From the IMG/VR virus record IMGVR_UViG_3300042914_001657, positions 1 to 28,286 of that record: DNA of 28,286 nucleotides; one strand, given 5' to 3'. The translations under genes were made by a program, and so were the position numbers. This document shows, in pieces, positions 1-7,480 of this stretch. The stretch is from a virus. Every line of letters starts with the position of its first letter. Within the stretch, counting starts at the first letter, position 1. The notes beneath the pieces were generated by a model. The model was not told the DNA's origin. It did not search any database and saw only the letters and a program-made list of their open reading frames with translations.

Positions 1-2740
1 CTTCGGAACGGGTTGGACTGCTGACGGGTATATCATCGTCGAGGGCGGTTACCGCTTCGATGAGACCGGAACATGGGAGAACTTGCCCGTAGCGTGGAAC
101 CATGCAGACCAAAACCCAGACGCCTATGTTCAAGGAACCACCACCGATGCGATAGAGCTGAGAAGTGCCTTCTCGACCTCGGCTACTGGCTATGACTCAG
201 AGGTTATCACGTGGCAATCTGATGCGTTCATGATCGTACCGCAGATGACCAAGAAACTCACAAGGATTCAGACCGATTATGAGGAACTGGTTTACCGCTC
301 TGGATTCCAAGGAGTACGGCGTTGGGACTTCTCATTCACGGGCGAAGAGCTTGATTGTACTTCTGAGCCAATAGACCCCGGCACGACTTCAAGCGTATAC
401 ACAAACACTTACCCAAGCAAAACCGAGATTCTTGCCAATGTGAGGGACACAACCCACGCTCTCGAGGATGTATTCGGCGTGACCACCTACTCACCCGCCG
501 GAGTATCTTATCAACGCTCATGGGCGGGTCAATTCTCTTACGGCTCCGATGGGGCAAATTCACGCTTTGGGGTTGACCAGTACGATACCGCCAACCTACC
601 TCCCTATCATTCGTTCGGAGGTGCTCAAGGGTGGAGGTCTAACTTCATGGCGTGGACTTCTCCGGGCTGGCTAATGTGTCCTTGGTTCCCTCCAAATACC
701 GCTTCTACCTCCGTTCGGTGGGACTTGCTTGGAGCCGATTCCGACATTGACTATTGGTTCAAGATTCGCCAGCAGTACGGTTATCACCCATCACTCCCTA
801 GCGGTGAGAACACACTTCACCGCATAAACGTTGAGAGTGATTTAATCAATCAGAACGCCTTGAACGGGGTAACGCTTGCCGCCTTCGACCTTCCTTGTTG
901 GTGGGGCGTATCTCGAACAAACATCTTGAATCAATCGGACTGGCTGACCTCGGTTACCACAAACGCAAGTACCTCCTCTCGCTGGTCTTTCTGGGACGGA
1001 ACCTCAGCGGGTGTCGGCTCGGTGACGGCTACTGATGTCACCTTGACAACGGGTGATGCTATTGAGTTCGCAATGGCTTCATACACGGTTTACCCGTTCA
1101 TGTACCCGACCGTCTGCGATCGTATCGCCATTAACTGGACAGACCCAAATATTGCTACCGTGAATTGCTATGCGGTTGGCTATGATAACGAGAAGGTTCT
1201 AATTGGCTCGACGGTAGCAACGCACCGAATACCAGCGGGGAGAGCTTCTAAGTGGGCAACAAGTGGCGGTCAAGACTTCGGGGCGGGATACCTTACCGAT
1301 GAGTACCAACGGGTCAAGAATCCCAGCAGTAAGGACATCTCAGCAACCGTAGCGAGCGATGTAAACCTCATCACCAACTATGCCCTCTTGCCCGGCTTTG
1401 CTTGCTCGAAGATTCGCTTTGAGATTACACGGGTCAACCCAGCAAACCCCGTAAGCATTAAACACCCGACCTTCTACCTCGCACCGATTGAGGACGCTAA
1501 GGTGTTTTACGAGACGGGCAGAATATCAACACTTCTCTTCGCTGATGGAAACGCTATCAGATACGGAACTCTGAGCTTCTTCAACTACACCACCAAGGCG
1601 GCCATCTCTACCCCTCTTCCCGCTGACATTGAGTATGCCCCGACCATTGGAGATTGCTGGGCTTTTGAGAATTGCTTCTTCCGAGCAAGGGATGCCCTTA
1701 CCGACCTCTCGACAAGGCTCGCTGCTGAGTTTGTTCTTAACGAGGAATATACGATCGTTAAGCACCTCTGGACGAACCCCGATGATGAGATCACAAGTAT
1801 CTCTGGAGTTTGGTACGGTGATAACTCCCCGGTCTTTTGGTATGGCAATACCTACCGCTCTATCCCGCCAATGAACCTCTTCCCAGAGAAGGAGAGAACG
1901 AAGGCGGCAGATTGGCTTCCAACGGGTACGAGAATGAGCCAGATGGTGAGCTATGCGACTGGCAAGCACCCGTTCATTGTTCCCTCGACAACTACCGCCC
2001 CAGAACTCAAGCTCGGAGCGGGAGCCAACTTACTAACGCCAGTAACCTCGGTGACGGGTTGGAAAGTTTCGAGTTGGTCACCCACGCCGAATAACAATGA
2101 GGGGTATGACTATTCGCTCTGGTGGAGCGGGGTTGAATGGATTAAGGTACGACCGTGGCGGGGCTTCTTTAACGTTCTCGACTTTCTTTCTCACGGTTGC
2201 CGACTGAGTGCAGATATAGACTTTGCAAGCAATGTCCATGTAAGAGCGTTCGCAGACAACGCCGGGAACGTCCTCATATACAAGGCGGACAATACCCTTG
2301 CGTTTAGCTTGGTAAATACGTTGGCTCTAAATGCCACTTCCGCCTCTATCCGCATTGATCGTCAATCCAACGACCAGAAGTTATACCTAGTGGTCGAAGA
2401 TGAACCAGATATTAAACTCTATGTCGGCGACTCAGCCGAAGGAACCTTTACACTCATGAGAACAATAGCAACGGGCAAGAAGCCTATTATCGTTATCGGG
2501 CGGGATGGGAACCGCTATATCTATTGGCTTGATGGTACTTCAATCAAAGGTGAGAAGACAGACCGAGCAGACACTATTCTCGCCACGGGCTTTACGGTGG
2601 TTGCGTCCGGCGTAGATGATGAGTGCATGGCGGTGGATGAGGACGTGTACGATGGCGGGAAGCGGCGGTTAGTCCTCTTCGATGTTGAGAGTGGGAGTGT
2701 GATTCAACGCACCTCAGAAGACGGCGAGACCTTCATATAA
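1..2740 (+). CDS. Large tail protein, N-terminus cut by window edge
   Basis: The frame is open from position 2 to the stop at 2738-2740, giving about 912 visible residues, so the true start lies before the window. I recognise no catalytic domain. The protein is rich in Trp, Tyr, Thr and Ser and looks beta-rich. Its last ~170 residues read like repeated beta-propeller or beta-sandwich strands (GNRYIYWLDGTSIKG, then a final RTSEDGETF). That ending style is seen in phage tail-tip or host-recognition proteins. It sits directly before fibre-type genes, and the tape measure is at the far right of the window, so on a circular map this is a late tail gene. The tail assignment is an inference from context and composition; the exact role (central fibre, baseplate hub or receptor-binding component) is unknown. 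Confidence 0.6.
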   Translation, partial: FGTGWTADGYIIVEGGYRFDETGTWENLPVAWNHADQNPDAYVQGTTTDAIELRSAFSTSATGYDSEVITWQSDAFMIVPQMTKKLTRIQTDYEELVYRSGFQGVRRWDFSFTGEELDCTSEPIDPGTTSSVYTNTYPSKTEILANVRDTTHALEDVFGVTTYSPAGVSYQRSWAGQFSYGSDGANSRFGVDQYDTANLPPYHSFGGAQGWRSNFMAWTSPGWLMCPWFPPNTASTSVRWDLLGADSDIDYWFKIRQQYGYHPSLPSGENTLHRINVESDLINQNALNGVTLAAFDLPCWWGVSRTNILNQSDWLTSVTTNASTSSRWSFWDGTSAGVGSVTATDVTLTTGDAIEFAMASYTVYPFMYPTVCDRIAINWTDPNIATVNCYAVGYDNEKVLIGSTVATHRIPAGRASKWATSGGQDFGAGYLTDEYQRVKNPSSKDISATVASDVNLITNYALLPGFACSKIRFEITRVNPANPVSIKHPTFYLAPIEDAKVFYETGRISTLLFADGNAIRYGTLSFFNYTTKAAISTPLPADIEYAPTIGDCWAFENCFFRARDALTDLSTRLAAEFVLNEEYTIVKHLWTNPDDEITSISGVWYGDNSPVFWYGNTYRSIPPMNLFPEKERTKAADWLPTGTRMSQMVSYATGKHPFIVPSTTTAPELKLGAGANLLTPVTSVTGWKVSSWSPTPNNNEGYDYSLWWSGVEWIKVRPWRGFFNVLDFLSHGCRLSADIDFASNVHVRAFADNAGNVLIYKADNTLAFSLVNTLALNATSASIRIDRQSNDQKLYLVVEDEPDIKLYVGDSAEGTFTLMRTIATGKKPIIVIGRDGNRYIYWLDGTSIKGEKTDRADTILATGFTVVASGVDDECMAVDEDVYDGGKRRLVLFDVESGSVIQRTSEDGETFI

Positions 2741-2777
2741 CCAATTCAACTCTTTAGAACGTCTTAATGGTAAAGAT

Positions 2778-3236
2778 ATGGCAAGTGTAAATAAAATAAT
2801 TGATGGTGGCTTTAGTAACATCATTCAGACAAGAGCACCTTTCGAGAGTGTTGAGGGAACTTGGAACCCCGTGATGACCTCGCCGGGTGGCACTCTTAAC
2901 TTTAACACCTCAATAGTGAGTGGATATTACCAAAAAGTCGGCAACCTTGTACATATCTCATTCGCCTTTAGCGGAAACGGTTTTAATCCAAACGGGGAGA
3001 GCGGCAACTTGCAAGTTGGTGGGCTTCCATTCCCCATTGGCTCGGTCGGTGATGGCCCTCCCTCTCTTGGCGTTGCTTATTCAACCACCGATACTATCGA
3101 CTCTTGTGCGGCGTGGGCAAACGGCTCGGTGCTCAACCTTATTCACAATCATACTTTCGTCAATGTCTCGGTAGTAGGCAATGGTTCAAACTTCACCGTG
3201 TACGGCTCTCTGAGCTACTGGGTGGCAACAATATAA
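2778..3236 (+). CDS. Tail fibre / receptor-binding type protein
   Basis: This 152-residue protein contains, from about residue 27, the pattern EGTWNPV, then SGYYQKVGNLVHISFAFS, then LQVGGLPFPIG. The order G-T-W-x-P-V, Y-x-K-x-G-N-x-V and a closing G-L-P-F is a recurrent signature of phage tail-fibre C-terminal beta domains. The rest is Gly/Ser/Asn-rich and ends in a YGSLSYWVATI strand. It follows the large tail protein by 37 bases and precedes two further structural genes. The likely role is host-surface contact. The family resemblance is from memory of the motif, not a search. The upstream GGTAAAG is a weak ribosome site close to the ATG. Confidence 0.65.
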   Translation: MASVNKIIDGGFSNIIQTRAPFESVEGTWNPVMTSPGGTLNFNTSIVSGYYQKVGNLVHISFAFSGNGFNPNGESGNLQVGGLPFPIGSVGDGPPSLGVAYSTTDTIDSCAAWANGSVLNLIHNHTFVNVSVVGNGSNFTVYGSLSYWVATI

Positions 3237-3272
3237 GTTCTCTCACGTCTTTTAAGTAAAGGTCTCTAACTC

Positions 3273-3596
3273 ATGGCATATAACAACGTAGCAAAGCGAA
3301 ACTCAGTCACCGTCGATTCGACAACTCCTATCAAGATTTTTGACACCAACACTGCTACCCGAATTGGTTGGCGGGTGGTCTTGCCTACTTCGATCACGGC
3401 GGGAGTGGGCGTTCGCTTCCAAGTACAAACCGCTGGGTCAACCGCTCCAACAAAGGCTGATATGCTTCTTGGTTGCTCGGCTAGAGGTGAAGCGGGAGCA
3501 TTGGTGGTAGATGGAGCTTCCTCTTCTCTTGACATCTACGCCGTTCTTGAGAGCGGTGCATCTATCACGCTCAAGGGCGAGGAAATCTTAAGTTAA
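3273..3596 (+). CDS. Small structural protein, probably beta-sandwich
   Basis: The protein has 107 residues and no recognised family. It alternates short hydrophobic strands with Thr/Ser/Gly turns (NSVTVDSTTPIKIFDTN, GVRFQVQTAG, SITLKGEEIL), which suggests an all-beta virion protein. AAAGG nine to ten bases before the ATG is a reasonable ribosome site. The stop overlaps the next start by one base (TAATG), so the two are translationally coupled. Its place among fibre genes suggests a tail or decoration component; that is an inference. Confidence 0.55.
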   Translation: MAYNNVAKRNSVTVDSTTPIKIFDTNTATRIGWRVVLPTSITAGVGVRFQVQTAGSTAPTKADMLLGCSARGEAGALVVDGASSSLDIYAVLESGASITLKGEEILS

Positions 3597-4501
3597 TGTT
3601 TCAACCCGATTTAACGCAAGTTGAGTACACGTGGCAACCAGCGGGAGTTACTAAATCTAACACTTTCACGGCTCAAAATATTTTTGTATCGCCGACGACG
3701 ACCACCGCTGGGGCGGTGTTTCAAGCAACTGGAACTATTTCGGCTATTCCTACAGTTGATGCCAATGCCATTGCACTGTTTCAAGGCACTGAAGCAGTGG
3801 TTTCACACGTCATGTGGGCATCGTCTGGTGCTCCAAACCATGTATATTTCAGACGCAACAATGGCACCTATGCATCACCGACAGCTATTGCAAACGCTGA
3901 TATTTTAGGTAGTGTTCAATGGCAAGGGCGAGGTGCGACAACCTTTGGCTCAACTGTTCAAGCACAAATCCGTGCAGTAGCAAATGAGAATTTTACGGAT
4001 TCATCAAAAGGCACAAGGCTTGAATTTTATACGACTTTAGCGGGAACAAATTCATCAACGTTATCATTGTCAATGATTGGTGGATTTGCTTCATTCACTG
4101 GACAATGCGTTGCGACAAGCTATCAACTAGACAATAGTGCTGGAACCACCAGAACAATTTTCTTCAGAACATCTAGTTCTACACGTTGGACTTTTGTAGC
4201 AAACGCAACTGCTGAAACTGGAAGCAATGCCGGGAGCAATTTTGAAATAAGCAGATGGTCTGATACACAAGTATTCCTTGGATTTGTGATGCAAGTCACA
4301 CGTTCAACTGGTGACATTACCTTTAACGGTGGTGGTGGCATTACATCCTTTGCAGCCAACAAAATACAGATTACAACTGCTCAAACCCCAGCGACTTCTG
4401 CGGCGGCTGGTAACGCTGGCGACATCGCTTGGGATGACACTTACCTCTATGTCAGAATGTCTACGGGTTGGCGACGAATTGCTCTTGGAGCGGCGTTCTA
4501 A
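3596..4501 (+). CDS. Tail fibre protein
   Basis: This 301-residue protein begins with a short N-terminal region (TQVEYTWQPAG) that may attach to the tail. The middle is Ser/Thr/Asn-rich, with GTRLEFYTTLAGTNSSTLSL, a phrase typical of fibre shaft regions (GTRxEFxT). The end has TPATSAAAGNAGDIAWDDTY followed by LYVRMSTGWRRIAL, the A-G-x-x-G-x-I-A-W-D motif of many phage fibre termini just before the tip. No catalytic motif is visible. Codons between about 3720 and 4380 are clearly richer in A and T than in the neighbouring genes, which fits recent exchange of a host-range module. TAATG coupling with the upstream gene supports the start. Confidence 0.7.
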   Translation: MFQPDLTQVEYTWQPAGVTKSNTFTAQNIFVSPTTTTAGAVFQATGTISAIPTVDANAIALFQGTEAVVSHVMWASSGAPNHVYFRRNNGTYASPTAIANADILGSVQWQGRGATTFGSTVQAQIRAVANENFTDSSKGTRLEFYTTLAGTNSSTLSLSMIGGFASFTGQCVATSYQLDNSAGTTRTIFFRTSSSTRWTFVANATAETGSNAGSNFEISRWSDTQVFLGFVMQVTRSTGDITFNGGGGITSFAANKIQITTAQTPATSAAAGNAGDIAWDDTYLYVRMSTGWRRIALGAAF

Positions 4502-4517
4502 GGAGTAAAATAAAGTC

Positions 4518-4694
4518 ATGGTCAAACTAGAACTTACCACCGAACAAGCTCAACTACTCGTTACCGTTATTGATTCGGCACCTTTCAATGGAACGGTGGG
4601 ACAAGCAAACGAGGTGTTCAACGCACTTCAACAAATTCTCGACATTCGCAACCAACTGGTTGCACAACCAAAGGAAGAAGAAGATGGCTCTTGA
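4518..4694 (+). CDS. Small acidic protein of the tail module
   Basis: A 58-residue protein beginning MVKLELTTEQAQLL and ending KEEEDGS. It is mostly helical in character, with an amphipathic segment ANEVFNALQQILDIRNQL. Small proteins of this type (LTxEEAxxLLxLL...) are common near phage tail-fibre genes but have no assigned function. AGGAG directly after the upstream stop, about 12 bases before the ATG, can serve as ribosome site. Its last codons (AAG GAA GAA GAA) double as the ribosome site of the next gene, which it overlaps by 11 bases. Confidence 0.65.
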   Translation: MVKLELTTEQAQLLVTVIDSAPFNGTVGQANEVFNALQQILDIRNQLVAQPKEEEDGS

Positions 4695-4944
4695 AATTAA
4701 AATTGAAACAGCGTTTGGCGTAGATGTCATGTACCATCGGCTGGTTGAAGTTCACTACGACTTCAGAACCAAGGCTGGCAATGCGGTACTTGCTTGCTAC
4801 AAGGACAAGGCAGCGAGAACGGCAGACAAAGCACCTCTCACCAATTACTCGGTGGTGCTAAATGATGTTGTTGATCTCGACGCTGAAAATGTTTACAAGG
4901 CAATCAAGCTCGACGAGAACTTCGCCAAAGCGAAAGACGTTTAA
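4684..4944 (+). CDS. Small unknown protein closing the tail module
   Basis: This is an 86-residue protein starting MALEIKIETAFGVDV. The ATG at 4684 is preferred over earlier in-frame starts because GGAAGAAGAAG lies immediately upstream and because the earlier part overlaps the preceding gene in another frame. The middle (RLVEVHYDFRTKAGNAVLAC, then YKDKAARTADKAPLTNYSVV) looks like paired beta strands. Comparable small proteins sit downstream of fibres in many phages, but the function is unknown. It is the last gene before the + strand terminator at 4970. Confidence 0.65.
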   Translation: MALEIKIETAFGVDVMYHRLVEVHYDFRTKAGNAVLACYKDKAARTADKAPLTNYSVVLNDVVDLDAENVYKAIKLDENFAKAKDV

Positions 4945-4969
4945 CAACTTCTCTCATATCCTCTACCCC

Positions 4970-4996
4970 AGCCCTCTTCGGAGGGCTTTCTATTTT
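4970..4996 (+). terminator. Rho-independent terminator of the tail operon
   Basis: AGCCCTC and GAGGGCT form a 7-bp stem closed by a TTCG tetraloop, followed by TTCTATTTT. It lies 25 bases after the last rightward gene and faces the end of the leftward operon, as expected for a convergent junction. Confidence 0.85.
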
Positions 4997-5017
4997 ACGA
5001 GGCTCAGATAAACGGAA

Positions 5018-5039
5018 CCCCACCTTTTAAGGGGTGGGG
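5018..5039 (-). terminator. Probable terminator for the leftward operon
   Basis: CCCCACCTT, TTAA and GGGGTGGGG form a stem of seven strong pairs extended by two G-T pairs. Read on the minus strand it is followed by TTCCGTTTATC, a weak T-rich tail. It lies about 55 bases past the last leftward gene. Confidence 0.5.
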
Positions 5040-5094
5040 CAATGACCAACACAAACAAACGCTTTCAACACGTTCAATAAGATTATACGATACT

Positions 5095-5559
5095 TTAGAG
5101 CATATCGACTTCCATATCTCGGACATCTATGTAAGCATTGTTGCGAAGTACACGCTCGACCTTCTTCGAGTCCTTCCAAGTTAGGCTCTCACGGTACTCA
5201 ACTTGGGGCAGAATATCCCCGTAGTGGTTGCTCACCTTGAGGATACAATCCACATCTTCAAGCCCTATGAGAATAGAAAAGCCAACGCCAAGAGCCTTGC
5301 CCGTGGCTACCCCTTGCTTCATCTTCTCCTCGGTGATGATATAGCTTCCGTACTTTTGCAACTTCGCTAACTCCATATCTCGGCACTTCGCCTCAAATAC
5401 CGTTTTAATGATTCCGTTCTTGGTGAGAATCCCGTCGAGCGGGGCATACTCAAAAGATGAGGTAGCGGCCTCCATTCCGTACCTCTGGGCCACTCGCTCA
5501 ATCATCTCATTCTGCCTCTTGATGTTGGCGACTTGTAGCGGGCTATCGCCTCTTATCAC
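5095..5559 (-). CDS. PD-(D/E)XK nuclease-like protein
   Basis: A 154-residue protein from a GTG at 5559, chosen because AGGAG lies seven bases upstream; a TTG eight codons earlier is the alternative. Near residue 42 it has APLDGIL, followed by VFEAKCRD at about 55-62. A D-(x13)-E-x-K arrangement on adjacent beta strands is the metal-binding core of PD-(D/E)XK endonucleases. A conserved-looking downstream stretch (KYGSYIITEEKMKQG, then ALGVGFSILIGL) fits the rest of that fold. It is the last gene of the leftward operon and overlaps the small membrane protein gene by 17 bases. It could be an exonuclease partner of the ERF annealase or a host-DNA nuclease; neither is shown by the sequence. The fold is an inference from the motif. 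Confidence 0.6.
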   Translation of the reverse strand: MIRGDSPLQVANIKRQNEMIERVAQRYGMEAATSSFEYAPLDGILTKNGIIKTVFEAKCRDMELAKLQKYGSYIITEEKMKQGVATGKALGVGFSILIGLEDVDCILKVSNHYGDILPQVEYRESLTWKDSKKVERVLRNNAYIDVRDMEVDML

Positions 5560-5686
5560 GCTTCCGCTCCTTGTAGGTGGCAATGCCTAGGTAGAAGACG
5601 ATCACAAACACAAGGCACTCAATGGCGAGGGAGCCAAACAGCAAGGTAAGTTTCTCGGCTTGTGTCCACGCTTGTTCTTCATTCAT
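5543..5686 (-). CDS. Single-span micro-membrane protein (47 aa)
   Basis: The product begins MNEEQAWTQAEKL, has one hydrophobic segment of about 20 residues (LAIECLVFVIVFYLGIA) and ends in a very basic tail (YKERKRDKRR). By the positive-inside rule this would be an N-out/C-in inner-membrane protein. It overlaps the upstream gene (ATGAATGA) and the downstream GTG start, with GGGAG just before the ATG. I do not recognise a family. Context suggests an early accessory protein that acts on the host membrane, but that is a guess. Confidence 0.6.
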   Translation of the reverse strand: MNEEQAWTQAEKLTLLFGSLAIECLVFVIVFYLGIATYKERKRDKRR

Positions 5687-5897
5687 ACTCCCAACCCTCT
5701 CTCATTGCGACCGCTACCAAGTCATTGCCCGTGATAATATCGAGGCTCTCTTTGGTGCTGAACTTCGATAAGCCAAACATCCCGCCAACGTGTTGCTTAT
5801 AACTTTGAGGGTAGTCCCCGCTGATGTTATTGGCTCGGTAGTCGGTGTTAAGATTGAGCCAACCAAGGGCTTTCAATGCCCTCAAGTAATCACTCAT
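5679..5897 (-). CDS. Small unknown protein (72 aa)
   Basis: The ATG at 5897 is chosen because it overlaps the upstream stop (ATGA) and is preceded by GGAGAAGA; longer in-frame versions run through two upstream genes in another frame. The protein begins MSDYLRALKALGWLNLN and continues with a polar, Gly/Ser-rich stretch (KQHVGGMFGLSKFSTKESL). No domain is recognised. It is part of the eleven-gene leftward operon. Confidence 0.55.
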   Translation of the reverse strand: MSDYLRALKALGWLNLNTDYRANNISGDYPQSYKQHVGGMFGLSKFSTKESLDIITGNDLVAVAMREGWEYE

Positions 5898-5989
5898 TCT
5901 TCTCCAAACTCCTCTACCGAAAGAAAGGCAAACGATAGGATGAAGAAAGCTACTAGGATAAAGACCAAGATGCCAAGGACAATCTTCAT
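5894..5989 (-). CDS. Single-span micro-membrane peptide (31 aa)
   Basis: The product is MKIVLGILVFILVAFFIL followed by a short segment and the acidic end VEEFGEE. Almost the whole N-terminal 23 residues form one transmembrane helix. A strong ribosome site (GGAGGAGAAGAA) abuts the ATG, and the gene overlaps both neighbours by the ATGA pattern. These signs argue that it is translated despite its size. Function unknown. Confidence 0.6.
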   Translation of the reverse strand: MKIVLGILVFILVAFFILSFAFLSVEEFGEE

Positions 5990-6174
5990 TTCTTCTCCTC
6001 CCATTCCCATCCAAGGAGCAGTCGTGCCATGCTTCGATGTAACCAGCTTGGTTTAGCCTTAACACGAACGTGGAACGACTTTGTGATTACCCATTTGCCA
6101 ACGTACGGAAACCAATTTATTCCATCTATATCTTTGTTTGAATAGGTGATTGGTTCAATCGGTTGCCAATTCAT
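5986..6174 (-). CDS. Small unknown protein (62 aa)
   Basis: Starts MNWQPIEPITYS at 6174 behind GGAGGAGAAGAA. The opening W-Q-P-I recalls short phage proteins of the DUF551 type (W-x-P-I-x-x-x-P), but the rest (INWFPYVGKWVITKSFHVRV) does not clearly continue the match, so I do not assign it. It ends WEWEEKK, where the last codons are also the ribosome site of the next gene. Confidence 0.5.
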   Translation of the reverse strand: MNWQPIEPITYSNKDIDGINWFPYVGKWVITKSFHVRVKAKPSWLHRSMARLLLGWEWEEKK

Positions 6175-6251
6175 TTCTTCTCCTCCGCTGGTGGTTCTGT
6201 CTCCCATATCCAACCATTATCGGTTGGTCGCAATATTCCTAAAATCTTCAT
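6171..6251 (-). CDS. Very small peptide (26 aa)
   Basis: MKILGILRPTDNGWIWETEP followed by PAEEKK. It is supported by GGAGGAGGA directly before the ATG and by ATGA overlaps with both neighbours, so it bridges the two flanking genes exactly. No function can be given. A possible alternative is that it is only a translational relay between neighbours. Confidence 0.4.
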   Translation of the reverse strand: MKILGILRPTDNGWIWETEPPAEEKK

Positions 6252-6685
6252 TCCTCCTCCCATTTTGTATACGTTTCGGGGATTTCCATTTCTCTCCATT
6301 CAGACATAACTTTGTGCCAAAGCCCAATAGGTATACAATTGGTTGACATGGTTGTTCCCGCACATTGAGATTCAAAACCAGCTTCATTCCCGTCTGCATC
6401 ATGCCAAGGTGCATCACCCCAACCAAATAAATGATTCATTATCACTTCGATGGTAGGGTCTTTTAATTTAGGTGATTTTAACCAAACTTCATACCATGCA
6501 AGCGAAGTGGCACACTTAAATTTTTTACCGCACCATTGACATTCTACTTCCATAAGCAGAACCCAATCATTGTAGATTTCGGCGGTGTCTTTTGGATTGA
6601 ATTCGTAATACCTTGGAACTCCGTGTTGGTCAATCCAGTTTGGTGTTCCAAGTTTTTCTCTAATATCTTTGTAAAGTGGGTACAT
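6248..6685 (-). CDS. Unknown protein with Cys pairs (145 aa)
   Basis: A Trp-rich protein (MYPLYKDIREKLGTPNW...) containing ECQWCGKKFKC at about residues 48-58, and further single Cys residues near 108 and 117. A C-x2-C-x4-C pattern may hold a metal, but no known zinc-finger family is recognised. Its codon choice is more A/T-rich than most of the window, like the tail fibre and mom genes. The start follows GAGGA and overlaps the upstream stop by one base (TAATG). The stop overlaps the 26-aa peptide gene. Confidence 0.6.
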   Translation of the reverse strand: MYPLYKDIREKLGTPNWIDQHGVPRYYEFNPKDTAEIYNDWVLLMEVECQWCGKKFKCATSLAWYEVWLKSPKLKDPTIEVIMNHLFGWGDAPWHDADGNEAGFESQCAGTTMSTNCIPIGLWHKVMSEWREMEIPETYTKWEEE

Positions 6686-7035
6686 TATTCCTCATCCTCC
6701 AAGATTTCAACGCAACGGAACTTTGCCTTCTTGTTATTCTGGTAAGCAAACCCATCGTCTAAGCAATACAACGGATGCCACTTCCCATCGTACATAACAA
6801 ACGTTGCATCAAACTCAATCGGCTTCGGCTTAAACTTCCGAAGGCATCTGATGCCAAGGGCGAAGAATGCCTCTTGTGGAATGTTTGCCCATTTGTTTTC
6901 ACCTACTAAAATGTCAATCCAACCGAAGTCGACAGAACGTTCAACTAAGCCGTCTCTTTCCTTTATCTCAACAACGCACCCATTGATTTCAACGTGGGTA
7001 GCAACATCAAGACTACATTCTTCCCATTGAATCAT
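6685..7035 (-). CDS. Unknown protein (116 aa)
   Basis: Begins MIQWEECSLDVATHVEINGC and ends VEILEDEE. It has alternating strand-like segments (VDFGWIDILVGENKWANI, FDATFVMYDGKWHPLYCL) and no recognised motif. It overlaps its upstream neighbour by ATGA and its downstream neighbour by TAATG, so it belongs to the coupled leftward operon. Confidence 0.55.
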   Translation of the reverse strand: MIQWEECSLDVATHVEINGCVVEIKERDGLVERSVDFGWIDILVGENKWANIPQEAFFALGIRCLRKFKPKPIEFDATFVMYDGKWHPLYCLDDGFAYQNNKKAKFRCVEILEDEE

Positions 7036-7139
7036 CTAAACCACTTCCGCAATGCTTGCCAGAAGCTCGTTCTAGGCGTCTTAACTGCCTCCCCCTTATC
7101 GGAAGAGGGAGTGCCGAATAGAAGGTCAGAGAGGCTCAT
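7032..7139 (-). CDS. Small basic peptide (35 aa)
   Basis: The product starts MSLSDLLFGTPSSDKGEAV and ends FWQALRKWFR, a strongly basic amphipathic end. It overlaps both flanking genes by ATGA and fills the gap between them exactly. GGGGAAG lies a few bases before the ATG. The opening F-G-T-P-S-S is common in short phage proteins of unknown role. Function unknown. Confidence 0.45.
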   Translation of the reverse strand: MSLSDLLFGTPSSDKGEAVKTPRTSFWQALRKWFR

Positions 7140-7480
7140 AACTTCCCCGCCCTCCAAAGATTGTCACAATGGCTATAAAACTCACTCTTGAACAGCTTAA
7201 GTGTATCACTAAGCTCCTTCTTATATCCAACGCCCTCTTGATGACAACTGATAAGCCACGCCTTGAGCTTGCAGTAGTCAGCGGTAGCAAGTGCAAAATC
7301 CTCGTCATCATGACTACAGTTCAAAAGCACCCAGTACCGCAAGAAGCCTTCTACCACTTCGGGCGAGATCGTGAGTACCTCGGTGTTCTCAACAGCCCCC
7401 GAATCTCGGAGGCTAACGAATGTCGAGGTATCGGTGAAGTCTCCCTCGGTGTACCGCTCAATGTGGAAGAAGAAGTTCAT
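7136..7480 (-). CDS. Unknown protein (114 aa)
   Basis: Begins MNFFFHIERYTEGDFTDTST and continues with an acidic helical region (SPEVVEGFLRYWVLLNC, then DDEDFALATADYCKLKAWL). It contains several Cys and His residues but no regular metal motif. It overlaps the first gene of the operon by ATGA. No family recognised. Confidence 0.55.
   Translation of the reverse strand: MNFFFHIERYTEGDFTDTSTFVSLRDSGAVENTEVLTISPEVVEGFLRYWVLLNCSHDDEDFALATADYCKLKAWLISCHQEGVGYKKELSDTLKLFKSEFYSHCDNLWRAGKL

Noticed and set aside
1526-1969. Long leftward open frame inside the tail gene
   Set aside because: It lies opposite a well-supported coding frame, has no ribosome site, and its sequence is Arg/Ser-rich and low in structure as expected for an antisense reading.
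4570-4683. N-terminal extension of the 86-residue protein
   Set aside because: The extension overlaps the 58-residue gene in another frame and lacks a ribosome site; the ATG at 4684 has a strong one.
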